DNA from: Raphanus sativus
Lineage: Eukaryota > Streptophyta > Magnoliopsida > Brassicales > Brassicaceae
Length of the DNA stretch: 64,000 nucleotides
Direction of reading: 5' to 3'
Assembly (NCBI RefSeq): GCF_000801105.2
Contig: NC_079514.1
Location: 31,545,075-31,609,074 of the forward strand
The position numbers were made by a program, and so were the translations under genes. Shown in pieces: positions 54,682 to 64,000 of this stretch (the stretch's first letter is position 1; each line of letters opens with the position of its first letter). A model generated the notes under the pieces. That model saw nothing but the letters and a program-made list of their open reading frames with translations. It searched no databases and was not told where the DNA came from.

Positions 54682-55359
54682 CTAGGTGTTTTACTGCACC
54701 ATATGCAGTAAAAGAATTTTAAAATATTTTTTAAAAGATAAATATAAATTATATTTATTTTTATTAATATTATAAATTTTCTTTTTTCTTATCAATATTT
54801 TAATATAAATTTGATTTAACTGAACATTAAAATTAAGATAAAACCAATTTTGTTTATTTTGAATTATATTTAAGAATGTGCATGTATATATTTAAAATTA
54901 TAATCTTAGGTAGATTTTTCTATCTATTTATATTAATTAAATATATTAAATAAATATGTAAAATTTCAGAATTGTCAAAAATTAAAATCAAACAATATTT
55001 ATAAAATCTGTAAATATATATAAGAAACTAATGATTTTACGATTTAATTTGATTTTATGATTTAATTTTATAATTTTCTAAAAATATGTATATATTTTTG
55101 AAATATTTTTAATTTAAATGATATTTCAAAATTTGAAATGCCATAATTGAATATATTTATTTTAACGATGATTTATGCGTTATTGCCATATTTTTAAAAA
55201 GTCCAAAAATATAAATCGATAATAAATATAATATATGAGTTATTACCATATTTTAAATTTTTTATCAAAAATATAAATTAACATTAAATATAATTGTTCA
55301 TGTCATATTAATCTATAAGACATGTCATCAATTTTAGTAGCTATGTCACATTTATTAAT
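54682..55359 (-). mobile_element. Helitron-like element, second family, copy A
   Basis: The minus strand ends with a strong hairpin (TTTTACTGCA, loop, TGCAGTAAAA), then CAC and CTAG, before T: a Helitron 3' end of a different family from the CCCGCGC type. The body is AT-rich without a gene. The 5' limit is set where copy B begins and is uncertain. Confidence 0.55.
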
Positions 55360-56050
55360 CTAGGTGTTTTCATGCACCATGTGTAGTGATGAATTTTTTA
55401 AAAGTTAAATTTTATATTTTAAAATGTAATTTATTAATATTATATATTTTATTATTTTGACTAATAATTAATATAAATATCATTAATTAAGAATAAAATT
55501 AAGAGAAAATATTTTTTTTATTTTAAATTATATTTAAGAATATATATGTATATATATAAAGTTAAAATCTTAGATAAAAAAATTATTTATTTCATTTGGT
55601 TAAATTATTAAATCAACTTGTACAAAATTACTAAAAGTCATATAAAATTGTATAGTTATCAAAATTTAAAACTAAATAATATTTATATAATTTGTAGAAA
55701 TCTAAAAGAAACTAATGATATTACGATTTTTTTAATTCAGAAAATTTAGAAAATTTTAGATAATAAAAATTTTATTATTATAAAAGTAAAATTATATAAT
55801 ATTTCGAAATTCAAAATATCATATTTGAATATATTTATTCTAGTGATGATTTATGAGTTATTACCATATTCTATAAAGTTTACCAAAAATATAAATAAAT
55901 ATTAAATGTAATATATGAGTTATTGTCATATTCTAAAAAGATTTCCAAAAATATATATTAGTATTAAATGTAATTGTCCATGTCATATTTAACCATATGA
56001 CATGTCATCAATGACATGTCATCAATCTTAATAGCCACGTCACAATTTTT
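55360..56050 (-). mobile_element. Helitron-like element, second family, copy B
   Basis: Starts CTAGGTGTTTTCATGCACCA on the plus strand and shares blocks with copy A in the same order (ATGAGTTATTACCATATT, GACATGTCATCAAT). It directly follows copy A head to tail. Limit at about 56050 is a guess. Confidence 0.5.
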
Positions 56051-56192
56051 TTGTGTGAAAAGGATTGTAGAGAAGACATATGGCAAATCACTTCTCAAAT
56101 ATAGACTAGGAGATGTATTTTTGTAAACATGTTTATTTTGAAATAGTACTGATGTACAAATGAGAAGGAAAAAAAAAAAGAAAAGAAAGACT

Positions 56193-57607
56193 TTACTTAG
56201 AGAACATTTGGTCTAATAACAAAACCAAAGCCATTGCTAAACTGGTGTCAAAATCTAGACTAACAACCAGATCAAAAACATCTGAACCAAACCGGACTCC
56301 TTTAGTTCTGGCCTCTTTTCTTTTGATCTCCACCACTGCCCGGTTTGATGAGACGTGCATTATCTTACACGATTTACATCTGTACGATCCTTTTGATGAC
56401 GTAAGTGTTCTTCTTATCGAACGGCACTGAAAATACGTACGCCAAAATGTTGGAATTGGTGCTCAAAATATTCATCTTCAAGTTCTTCCTCATGTACCAG
56501 AGTGGGCTCTTTGGTACTTTTGCTTCACCATTAGTATCCTTTACTTCATATATTCCCCAACTATCTACTAGCGTAATTTTCTAACCAGTAAAAAGAAAAA
56601 CTCATTTTAGTATGCATGTACATGACCGTAACATTGATATCAGAAATCCAAATTAAATAGACGTTTATTTTCATGAATGGTTGTCTAAATGGCCGTTTTG
56701 TTATATGTAAAATTATTATGTAATTTTATGATAATATGAAATAGACTAATAGTCAAAACTTTTGTGCTAATTTGTAGAGATATATTTTCATGATATGACG
56801 GGTTATTCGAAATTCATGCCAATACAATTGTCCACATGCAGAATACTTGTGTACTTTTGACGTGACCGATTCTGGACGGTGGTGTAGTTGGTCCCACTCA
56901 GTCTTAACTTATATTATATATACGTATATAATATCTTCTTGTTATATATACTATCTTCTTTCATACTGTACAACTCTTTTTTATTGTTATAAATTATAAC
57001 TCTTACAAATATATCTTTAGTCGGCTAAAACCAATCTGTCATTTACTCGAAAACTGTCATTAACGAAAAGAGATATATTCATTGACTTGAAGATTTCCTA
57101 ATTAAGCAATATGGTCTGGATATCTGATAATAGCTCGAGTTATGTGTTGATCAAAAAAGAAGAAGCTCGAGTTATGTATATCATTGTGAGTAGGGTACTA
57201 GGTGTTGTAATTGTTAAGAATCTAATTGTTTGATGTTAGAGTCTTGAAGGAGGATATTGTATACTACAATGATTCAACTATCAGACATGTGGACGTGTAC
57301 TTATTCTAATTAATGTATTTACCTTGGTACGGTGCATGAGGAGGACGGAGTTGCCATCTTTGTCCATCAGGATGAGTTCTTCCGGTCGGGTTCGGGCATA
57401 ATTATCAACCCGATAGATCAAATCTCCATTTGAGTCTATCACCGTGAAACCTTCACAACTAACAAGAAGCGATTTTCTCCATACTGTGAGTGTCGTACAC
57501 GCGTCTCCGATCTCTACGGTGGAGGTGACGGCCACTATTTTCTCCGGAGAGGACAACTCATCATCGCCGTGGACCGACCTTGACCGATGCTTCAAGAAAG
57601 GGAACAT
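56193..57607 (-). pseudogene. LOR17: LURP-one-related (LOR17-type) gene with one frameshift
   Basis: LURP-one-related proteins have a Tubby-like fold and unknown biochemical role; LURP1 itself is needed for defence against Hyaloperonospora. Exon 1 (57323-57607, minus) encodes SSPEKIVAVTSTVEIGDACT, TLTVWRKSLLVSCEGFTV and EELILMDKDGNSVLLM. Exon 2 (56193-56580) joins in phase at KITLVDSWGIYEV and runs to SLAMALVLLLDQMFSK and a stop. It is 388 nt, one more than a multiple of three: a run of four T's (56391-56394) adds a base, so the frame before it reaches a stop a few codons later while the conserved C-terminus (VVEIKRKEA, FGSDVFDLVV) is in the other frame. A real frameshift or a homopolymer sequencing error both fit. 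The Arabidopsis counterpart is AT5G41590, from memory. Confidence 0.85.
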
Positions 57608-57714
57608 GTTCAGTTTTCTGGTGTTCTTGATTTTACTATTTTAAGAGTGTTTAGATCTAATAAGTTCTCAACACAAATATGGTAAGGTTAGGTATACATA
57701 GATGATATATATAA

Positions 57715-59042
57715 CTAGATTTTGACCCGCGCTTCGAAAGCGCGGGTATTATTTTTTTCTTTTATGAAATATATTATTTGTTTGTAATTATTGAATGTAT
57801 TTATCTTAGTAAAACTTTTTTATAATAAATTCGACACATAGAGTGTCTCTGGCTTTGTTTTATTCCTTCTCCAATCAACATATTTATTTGGCTTTTTGTT
57901 AAAATAAATAATTTTAAAACGTAACTGTACAATACTTTTACATTGATATTTTGTTTAAACAATGTGACATATTTCTATATTAGTTAAATATTTACATTGT
58001 AATTTAAATTTGTATACAAATCAATATGTGTGTAGTTTGTTGTTAAAAGAAATGATTTTGAATCCAAATGTACACTACTTTTATATTGATTTTTTTTCAG
58101 TTCATATAAATATTTTAAATATATTTATTTCAACTGAACTAACTAAAATTTTGTTAAATTGGCCCCTGAAATATATTTTTATACATCAATATTTATTTTT
58201 TATAATTAGTGTTATATATTCTAGATGTATCATAATATAACTAACGATATTCAAAAGACCTGGACCGAATCAGGTTATATGGCTATTTTTGTTATAAATA
58301 TCCGAACCCGTTTTAGATACATTGGTTATTTAGATATTTTTAGGTTCTTATACATTAAAACCGAATTCATCCAGATCCAGAATGACCAACCTCAAAATTC
58401 ACACATAAGTTTATAATATTCAAGCGGGATTTGGTTTTAAAAAAATGATACCCGAAAATAACAACATGTACCTAAATGGACAGATAATGTTCATGTCTAA
58501 AAAAACTCTTTTTATGTGTTGGCTAAATTAAATGAAATAAAAAAAGTTTTTTTTATCAAGTAAAATAATTATATGGAGTGAAAAATTAAATGGTAGTAAA
58601 TATAACACATTTTAATTATTTTGATTTAAGTTGTTATTTTATTCAAAAACATATCTTTGAACTATATTTATGGGTACGTAATTTTCCACCGATTGAAACT
58701 AAAATAAAAATATTTTAGTAAAATAAACTAAACCAAACGTTTAATCATATGTAAAACCTAATTATTTAACATTTTTGATTTTATAATTGGCACAAAGTTA
58801 ATATTGATTAACTAATAAATAAAAATATATTATTCATATTTCTAAACAATTCTCATTGTTATTAATTTATTGAAAATACAATGACTAAGTGTGTAAATAA
58901 AAGAAAGTACACATCTCTACTATCCATGTTTCCAAACATATCTCATTTATTCTATTATCCATGTTTCCAAATATATCTCATTCATTCTACTATCCTTGTT
59001 TCCAAACAAATTCCAAATGTACTTCAACTTTAATAATATAGA
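57715..59042 (-). mobile_element. Non-autonomous Helitron (copy 3)
   Basis: Minus-strand start TCTATATTATTAAAG; minus-strand end with hairpin CCCGCGCTTTCGAAGCGCGG, then TCAAAAT and CTAG. Flanked by A (57714) and T (59043). It is 1,328 bp, without a gene. Over the first 350 bp it is clearly related to Helitron copy 2. It carries TTTCCAAACA-type tandem repeats at 58920-59020. Confidence 0.85.
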
Positions 59043-61893
59043 TGTGTTGTGGACGCGGAGATATTATATTTTTTATTTCCTCAATAATACAATATTGTCT
59101 TATTTATTATCATTTTCATAAAATTGTCTTCTACTCTTCTGTATTGCAAATATATGGATAATATTTGAAATTTAAGACCGAATTATATTATTGTAGTTCT
59201 TTCCATAATACAATAGTCTTATTTGTTGTAGACATCGACAATGTTAAGAGTGTTGTAGAAATGAAAGTCACTAAATGGACATGGCGATACCCACAATGAT
59301 TATTTGGCGTTGTCAGCTATATGTAAATTGTACTAACTCAAACTTGTCTATCCTCCGATATTAGTCGAAAAGTATTCCAAATTCGAATCAGACAGTGTGG
59401 CACGCTTTCAGAATAGTGCAATCTGTATCACTAAATACATTTCTCTCGAGACCAATCAGAACCGATAGATTTATCAAAAATAAAAAAGCAATACACACTT
59501 GTTAGGAAAGGTACTTGAAAATCTGCACAAACAAATATGTTATCAATAGTAGTTCATATATATACCACATTAACGATTTAGAATAGCCATCATTGTAGAA
59601 AAACAGTCCTTAACATATGGAGATTACTTCATCCAGATTCCAAATGGATGACTTAACATGAAAGGAGGCAGAAGTTTCCAAAGGTCATACTCAGAGTCTG
59701 CATGGTAATTAACGGCATGGATTCGAAGGTTTAGATATAATACCTCATCCACTTTTTTTGGGGCAAAACCTCATCCACTTTTTGAATCAATTTTTAGAAT
59801 ATTTAGGCATGTTTAAAATATAATAAATGTTACAGTTAAATTTTTATTATTTTACTATTATACACTTTCTATAACTATCTACTAATAATATTTAGTCAAA
59901 TTCAAATAGCTTTAATTAATATTTTAAAAACTATATGGTTTATTAATATCATTTCTTCAAAATATATGCATATAAAACAAACAAAAATCTAAAATGATAT
60001 TTTCCTGGAACTAAAGGAAGTATGTTTCTTAAAAAAAAAATTAAAGGGAGTATCAATACGTGTGATTAAGAAATGGTCCAAATTTAAAAAAACCGGGGTT
60101 TCTAGCTCACTTGGTAAAAGATTTACAGCTGTGAGTTCCACCATCTGGGTTCGAATCCCGGCCACTGGAGAATTAATATTTCAACATCGCCACAGACAGA
60201 GAACCGATATGTAGCAACACGTGACTAGTCTGGATCACTTATGTGGGGTCAGGAATTAACATTTCGGCATCGTCTATCATACTCATCAATATCATATCCT
60301 CCAACTATAAATATGATCTCAGTTTGTACTCATTAACAAAATAAAATAAAACTCAATCTACTAACGATGCATTTGTGATCGCCATGTGCATTTATTTGTC
60401 ACCATAAACATAAACCAAGATTTGACTATCAACAATCTTCTGTAATAAAACGGAATATTACTGTTCCTTGTACAGTATATTCCTGATTCAAACTCCATTT
60501 GTCGAAGGCATGCGTGGCTGAACCTGATTGGGTGGTGATTGGCAGGTAATCAGACTTTAGTCCTGGCATGCATGGTTTTCTGAGATTGATTAGGATTTAA
60601 CAATTTATATAATACTCCTACTTTAATTTATGCATTATTAAAATCTGTATGTATTAGGTAAGAACTTTAGATTATGCAAGAGTCTCAAATTAGGCCACGT
60701 AATAGATATGAGGTCCAAGAATCTCTACTCTCTTTCTTTGTCTGCGAATCTTTCCTTTTCAAAGAAAAATTCTTATCTTCTTAAAAGGCTGGTTACTTGG
60801 TTAGGTGGTAAAGTCTTACACACGAAAAGATGTAGTAATAAGTTGTATATAAACAATTAAGACAACTTCAATTGTTTAAAATAGCTGAATATCAAGTCAG
60901 AATGAATGAAACTTCTATGATAAACTGATACACTTTCTCAATAACATTTTTTCAGGCGTATTCTTTGTTTTAACTATTATAACCCAAAAGATGACTATGT
61001 TAGCCAATAGAAATGAATATTCTTGAACAAATAAAAACAAGAGGAAGGAAAATTCAAAATGGAAAAAAAATAATTGAAAATTCATATTGGAAAAGTAAAT
61101 AAATAAGTGAGCTATCCTATCAGTTTCAAACCTGATTTTGTTGATCTTTGGTTTGCCTTTTACTCCAAAAAATCCTTCAAGAGTGATGTAGACACAGTAA
61201 AGCACGTGTGGAACACGTGTCGCTGACTCAGCAGTAGAGTAGGTTCCACTAAGGAAAGTTAGTTCTCTAGGCCAAGACCAAAACCACGTAGTTATAGTTT
61301 GATCAACCCCACGTGCATGAGTCGTGACCAGTTTCTTCTCATCTTCCAGTCTTTATTAAATTCAGGACATTTCCAAAAACGCTGCGTGTAGGACTTTTGG
61401 AAGATTTTTGGACACATATTGTGGTGGCCCGTTAATAACTCTGGGTTTTAAAATTCCATGTTGTAAACACTAGAAGCATTTTGATCGTTTTCAAACTTGT
61501 AGATAAATCTTAATATGATAATTTAACACGAATATGAAAATATCTCTACTTCTTTCAAAAGAATGTAGGAGATAGATAATCTAATGAAACAAGTATCATC
61601 GACACGATAACGTTTATGAATTTTTTTTTTTTAAATATACTTTTTTGTTGCTGAAATTTGGTAAAAAGTATACATTATTTTGTTCATTATATTTATAGTG
61701 TTGAGGAGATAATCTAATGGATTCTATCTATCGACATATAAAAGCTCTACTACTGGAGACATCTTCGAAAGGCTTAACAACCGTTTAGTTACGTGGCAAA
61801 GGTGCACAAAAGAAGGATAACAAAAAAGTTGACATTGTTTCGTGATTTTGTTAATTATCTACATATATATTAAAGATGTAATTAACAACAGAA
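59043..61893. other. Intergenic DNA around the second SINE
   Basis: No protein gene is seen; the SINE at 60090 is the only identified element. AT-rich, with G-box-like CACGTG sequences near 61203-61219 and 61310. Confidence 0.5.
60090..60255 (+). mobile_element. tRNA-derived SINE, second copy
   Basis: Same family as 19027: A box TAGCTCACTTGGTAAAAG and B box GGTTCGAATCC, then the shared body through TGACTAGTCTGGATCACTT. The 3' part departs from copy 1 after GGGGTCAG, and no target duplication was found, so it is truncated or rearranged. Confidence 0.85.
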
Positions 61894-61977
61894 GTCAGGA
61901 TGGCCGAGTGGTCCAAGGCGCCAGACTCAAGTTCTGGTCCTCGAAAGAGGGCGTGGGTTCAAACCCCACTTCTGACA
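61894..61977 (+). tRNA. tRNA-Leu (anticodon CAA)
   Basis: An 84-nt tRNA with all four stems and the long variable arm of type II tRNAs. Acceptor GTCAGGA pairs with TTCTGAC; A box TGGCCGAGTGGTC; anticodon loop CTCAAGT with CAA at 61928-61930; B box GGTTCAAACC. No intron. A T-rich stretch follows (61986-62000), suitable for Pol III termination, and the upstream region is A-rich with CAA near the likely start, as in plant tRNA genes. Confidence 0.97.
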
Positions 61978-63029
61978 CTTAATATTTTAGTTTAATTTTT
62001 CTTCTCATAATAAGTGAATTATGAAGAATGAATTTCCAAAAGTCACGTTCGTGTATGTTTATATTTTACGTTTAACTCTCGTACACTTCCATAATTTACC
62101 AAGGTCAGGGCCGGCTTAAACATTTAGTAGGGTCTGAGGCAAAACTAAAAAAAAAGACCTCTAACACTTAAGTTTGTCACAAATTTTGTGTGGCTGAAAA
62201 ACAATTCAAGTAAAAAGAAAAATAAGATATGATTCAGGAATAAAAACATGAATGTCCAAAAGATAAATGTAAACCTGAAAAAAGATTAGTAAATAAAAAT
62301 TGAACTGCAATTACGAAAAAAATATCTTAAAATAACAGAACCTGTTAAAAGATACATTCACAAAAACTTGTGATTTTGTAAAGTATATTCTAGTGGGTTT
62401 CCTCTTTGATCAAATAACAATGATGATATCATAATATGGTTCTGGTTTGTTCTGTAGTCAATACCAAAAGTACTCGATAAAACCCAAGGGTGTAGCATTA
62501 AACTTGTGATTTTATAAAGTCTATTCTAAAGGGTTTCCTCTTGATCAAATAACAATAATGATAGCATGATATGGTTCTGGTTTGTTTTATGTCAACAACA
62601 GTGAATATAACTTAAAATGTTAAGAAATTGCAAAAGCTGAACTTGTGTTCAAAACCGGTTTCTAATTTTCAGTCACCACACAGATATACAAGAGGCGGGG
62701 AGGGCTTTGAACTGAATTGATTATCTTACCGAAAGTAAAATCGTCCATAGTCCTATCCTAGTCATAGCTGAAGGAGAAAAAAAGTTATGGTATTCCACGT
62801 AGCAAAACAAGAGGATATAGATCTATAAGAGCATCCACAATGGTGGATTCCATTGTGGAGTCCTTAGAGGCTAATTTAGTTTTTTTTTTTTTTTTGAATA
62901 GGTAAGAATTCTTAGCAAAATAAGCAGTCCAATGGTGGATTCATTTTAGGAGTCTTTAGGAAATTTTTTTTTTTTTGGTTAAAATTCACATCTCAAATAC
63001 ATTAAAATTGATCTGAGAAAAAAAGTGCA
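61978..63029. other. Intergenic DNA with duplicated block and MITE remnants
   Basis: No gene seen. CAGGGCCGGC at 62106-62115 resembles a hAT-type terminus without a partner. A 90-bp block is directly repeated (62365-62455, 62500-62590). GAGCATCCACAATGG at 62831 resembles a common Harbinger MITE end; no matching right end was found. Confidence 0.5.
62365..62590. repeat. Direct repeat of about 90 bp
   Basis: AACTTGTGATTTTGTAAAG onward (62365) recurs as AACTTGTGATTTTATAAAG (62500); both include AGGGTTTCCTC/TGGGTTTCCTC and ATATGGTTCTGGTTTGTT. About 90% alike by eye, offset about 135 bp. Confidence 0.8.
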
Positions 63030-63351
63030 TTACTCTCGAATCAACTTATACGCTTTCCGGTTGAACACAGTCTTCTCACTAGCTTGGATAACCTACAGTA
63101 ACAAAGCCAAAGAGAAATTTACTACTAGCCAAGTTAAACAAAGAAGGGACTATGTATAGAAATAAACTAAGAACAGTTATCAAACAAAATTAAGCAACGG
63201 AAAATCCGTAGAACACTGCTGCTTACCTTGTTATCATCAAGGGAATACCATATGCCACTTGAAGTGCGAACAAAGCAGTAGTAGTGACCAGAATCAATAC
63301 TCTACCATAATGAACTAACACACCATATAGAGTGTACTTCAAATTACCTTC
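63030..63351 (-). pseudogene. Ubiquitin-specific protease C-terminal fragment
   Basis: The minus strand encodes the end of a UBP catalytic domain. The exon at 63227-63351 reads GNLKYTLYGVLVHYG and, in a shifted frame, SGHYYCFVRTSSGIWYSLDD, which contains the catalytic His of the SGHY box. The next exon (63030-63092) reads VIQASEKTVFNRKAYKLIRE then stop. The frame change inside the first exon and lack of the Cys box nearby mark it as a relic, similar in wording to UBP23 of Arabidopsis (from memory). Confidence 0.75.
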
Positions 63352-64000
63352 CTGTTCAACACAAGTACTGTAAATGTTAATAGAGGAAATGATGAAGCTC
63401 AAGGATTAAAAAGATACATGAACAAGGATATCTAAACAACTCCAACGTAATATACAGAGCACAAGAGTAAGTCTACTTACATATGGACCACTGACGTATT
63501 CATGCTTTCAACTACCATACTACAACAATCTAAATCATCAACAAAAGCCTCAACACGACAACCAAAACACCATTCAAGTCTACCAATCATTTTGTGATGC
63601 AATCATCATTGCTCTCATTCAACTCCTTGATCCAGCCATGACTTCTCCGCAAAGAGCTTCGTAGCAACCATATTATCCGGGGAAAGAAACGTTGTTACGA
63701 GCAGACGACAGCACGGATCTTCCATGTGCGAGCAGGACGGCTTCCCCAACAGCAACGGTGGTCGATGTGATCAATGCGCAGCTCTCTTATCTCAATCTCA
63801 TCAAGCAACTGCCTGAAAGAAGTGCAGATAATTTCAACATATATATGATTGAAAGTAGAAATCTTTGCATCCTAACAAGAGCAATGATATTGAAAGTACG
63901 AACCTTTTGTCAGTGGGCTTACCTTTGAAGCTCATGACCTGCTGTGCACTCGGGTAGCCAATAGCTTCCGCTGTGAAACGCCAAACAAGAAAGTCAGAGT
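63352..64000. other. Unassigned right end
   Basis: GC-richer than its surroundings from 63600 to 63800, with a minus-strand reading that looks coding (RQLLDEIEIRELRIDHID) and another at 63920-64000 (FLVWRFTAEAIGYPSAQQ). I do not recognise either. They may be exons of a gene extending beyond the window or further relic. Confidence 0.35.

Noticed and set aside
60780..60840. Possible tRNA-like or SINE head (GGCTGGTTACTTGGTTAGGTGG)
   Set aside because: A box is weak and no B box or folding partner follows.

Overview
The window is nuclear DNA of a plant in the mustard family (Brassicaceae), most likely tribe Brassiceae (Brassica or Raphanus-like). This rests on GT-AG introns, AT-rich intergenic DNA, plant gene families (TIR-type resistance genes, FBD F-box genes, a WRKY factor) and plant transposon classes. 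From memory, the eS10, DDA1, WRKY24, PIAL2 and LURP-one-related 17 genes lie in the same order as Arabidopsis thaliana genes of the AT5G41520 to AT5G41590 interval, so the window looks orthologous to that part of chromosome 5. Genus and synteny are inference.

Left part (1-31.5 kb): an accessory, transposon-rich resistance-gene region. An antisense Copia end and a 13.2-kb Athila-type Ty3/gypsy element (583-13755, 5-bp target duplication) lie side by side in the remains of a TIR-NBS-LRR (TNL) gene. Its surviving LRR, C-JID and unusual repeat-plus-membrane tail run to 17174. A second TNL (21008-23946) is broken by an internal deletion and frameshifts and carries two C-JID modules. Two paralogous F-box/FBD genes (18290-18930 and 26624-29873) are both broken; the second holds a Helitron and a TRIM element. 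Two near-identical loci (24.45 and 30.2 kb) have the layout of plant Pol II snRNA genes: upstream sequence element, TATA box 34 bp further on, structured RNA, and 3'-end box.

Middle part (31.5-45.4 kb): conserved single-copy genes, namely ribosomal protein eS10 (minus), DDA1 (minus), WRKY24 (plus) and the SUMO ligase PIAL2 (minus). A Sadhu-like retroposon sits in a receptor-kinase relic between eS10 and DDA1.

Right part (45.4-64 kb): a malectin-like receptor kinase gene is split by a very young Copia element (46962-51745) with identical LTRs and one open gag-pol frame. Removing the element and one target-site copy restores the receptor frame exactly. Next come AT-rich Helitron-like repeats, a LURP-one-related gene with one frameshift, another Helitron, a SINE, a tRNA-Leu(CAA) gene and a ubiquitin-protease relic.

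Best candidates for something undescribed: (1) the snRNA-like pair; (2) the GC-rich GAGCGAC/GTCGCTC module found in both Athila LTRs and again between pol and the env-like region; (3) the TNL-derived tail with about eight degenerate repeats and a terminal membrane anchor. All positions and exon limits were read by eye; no database search or folding program was run.
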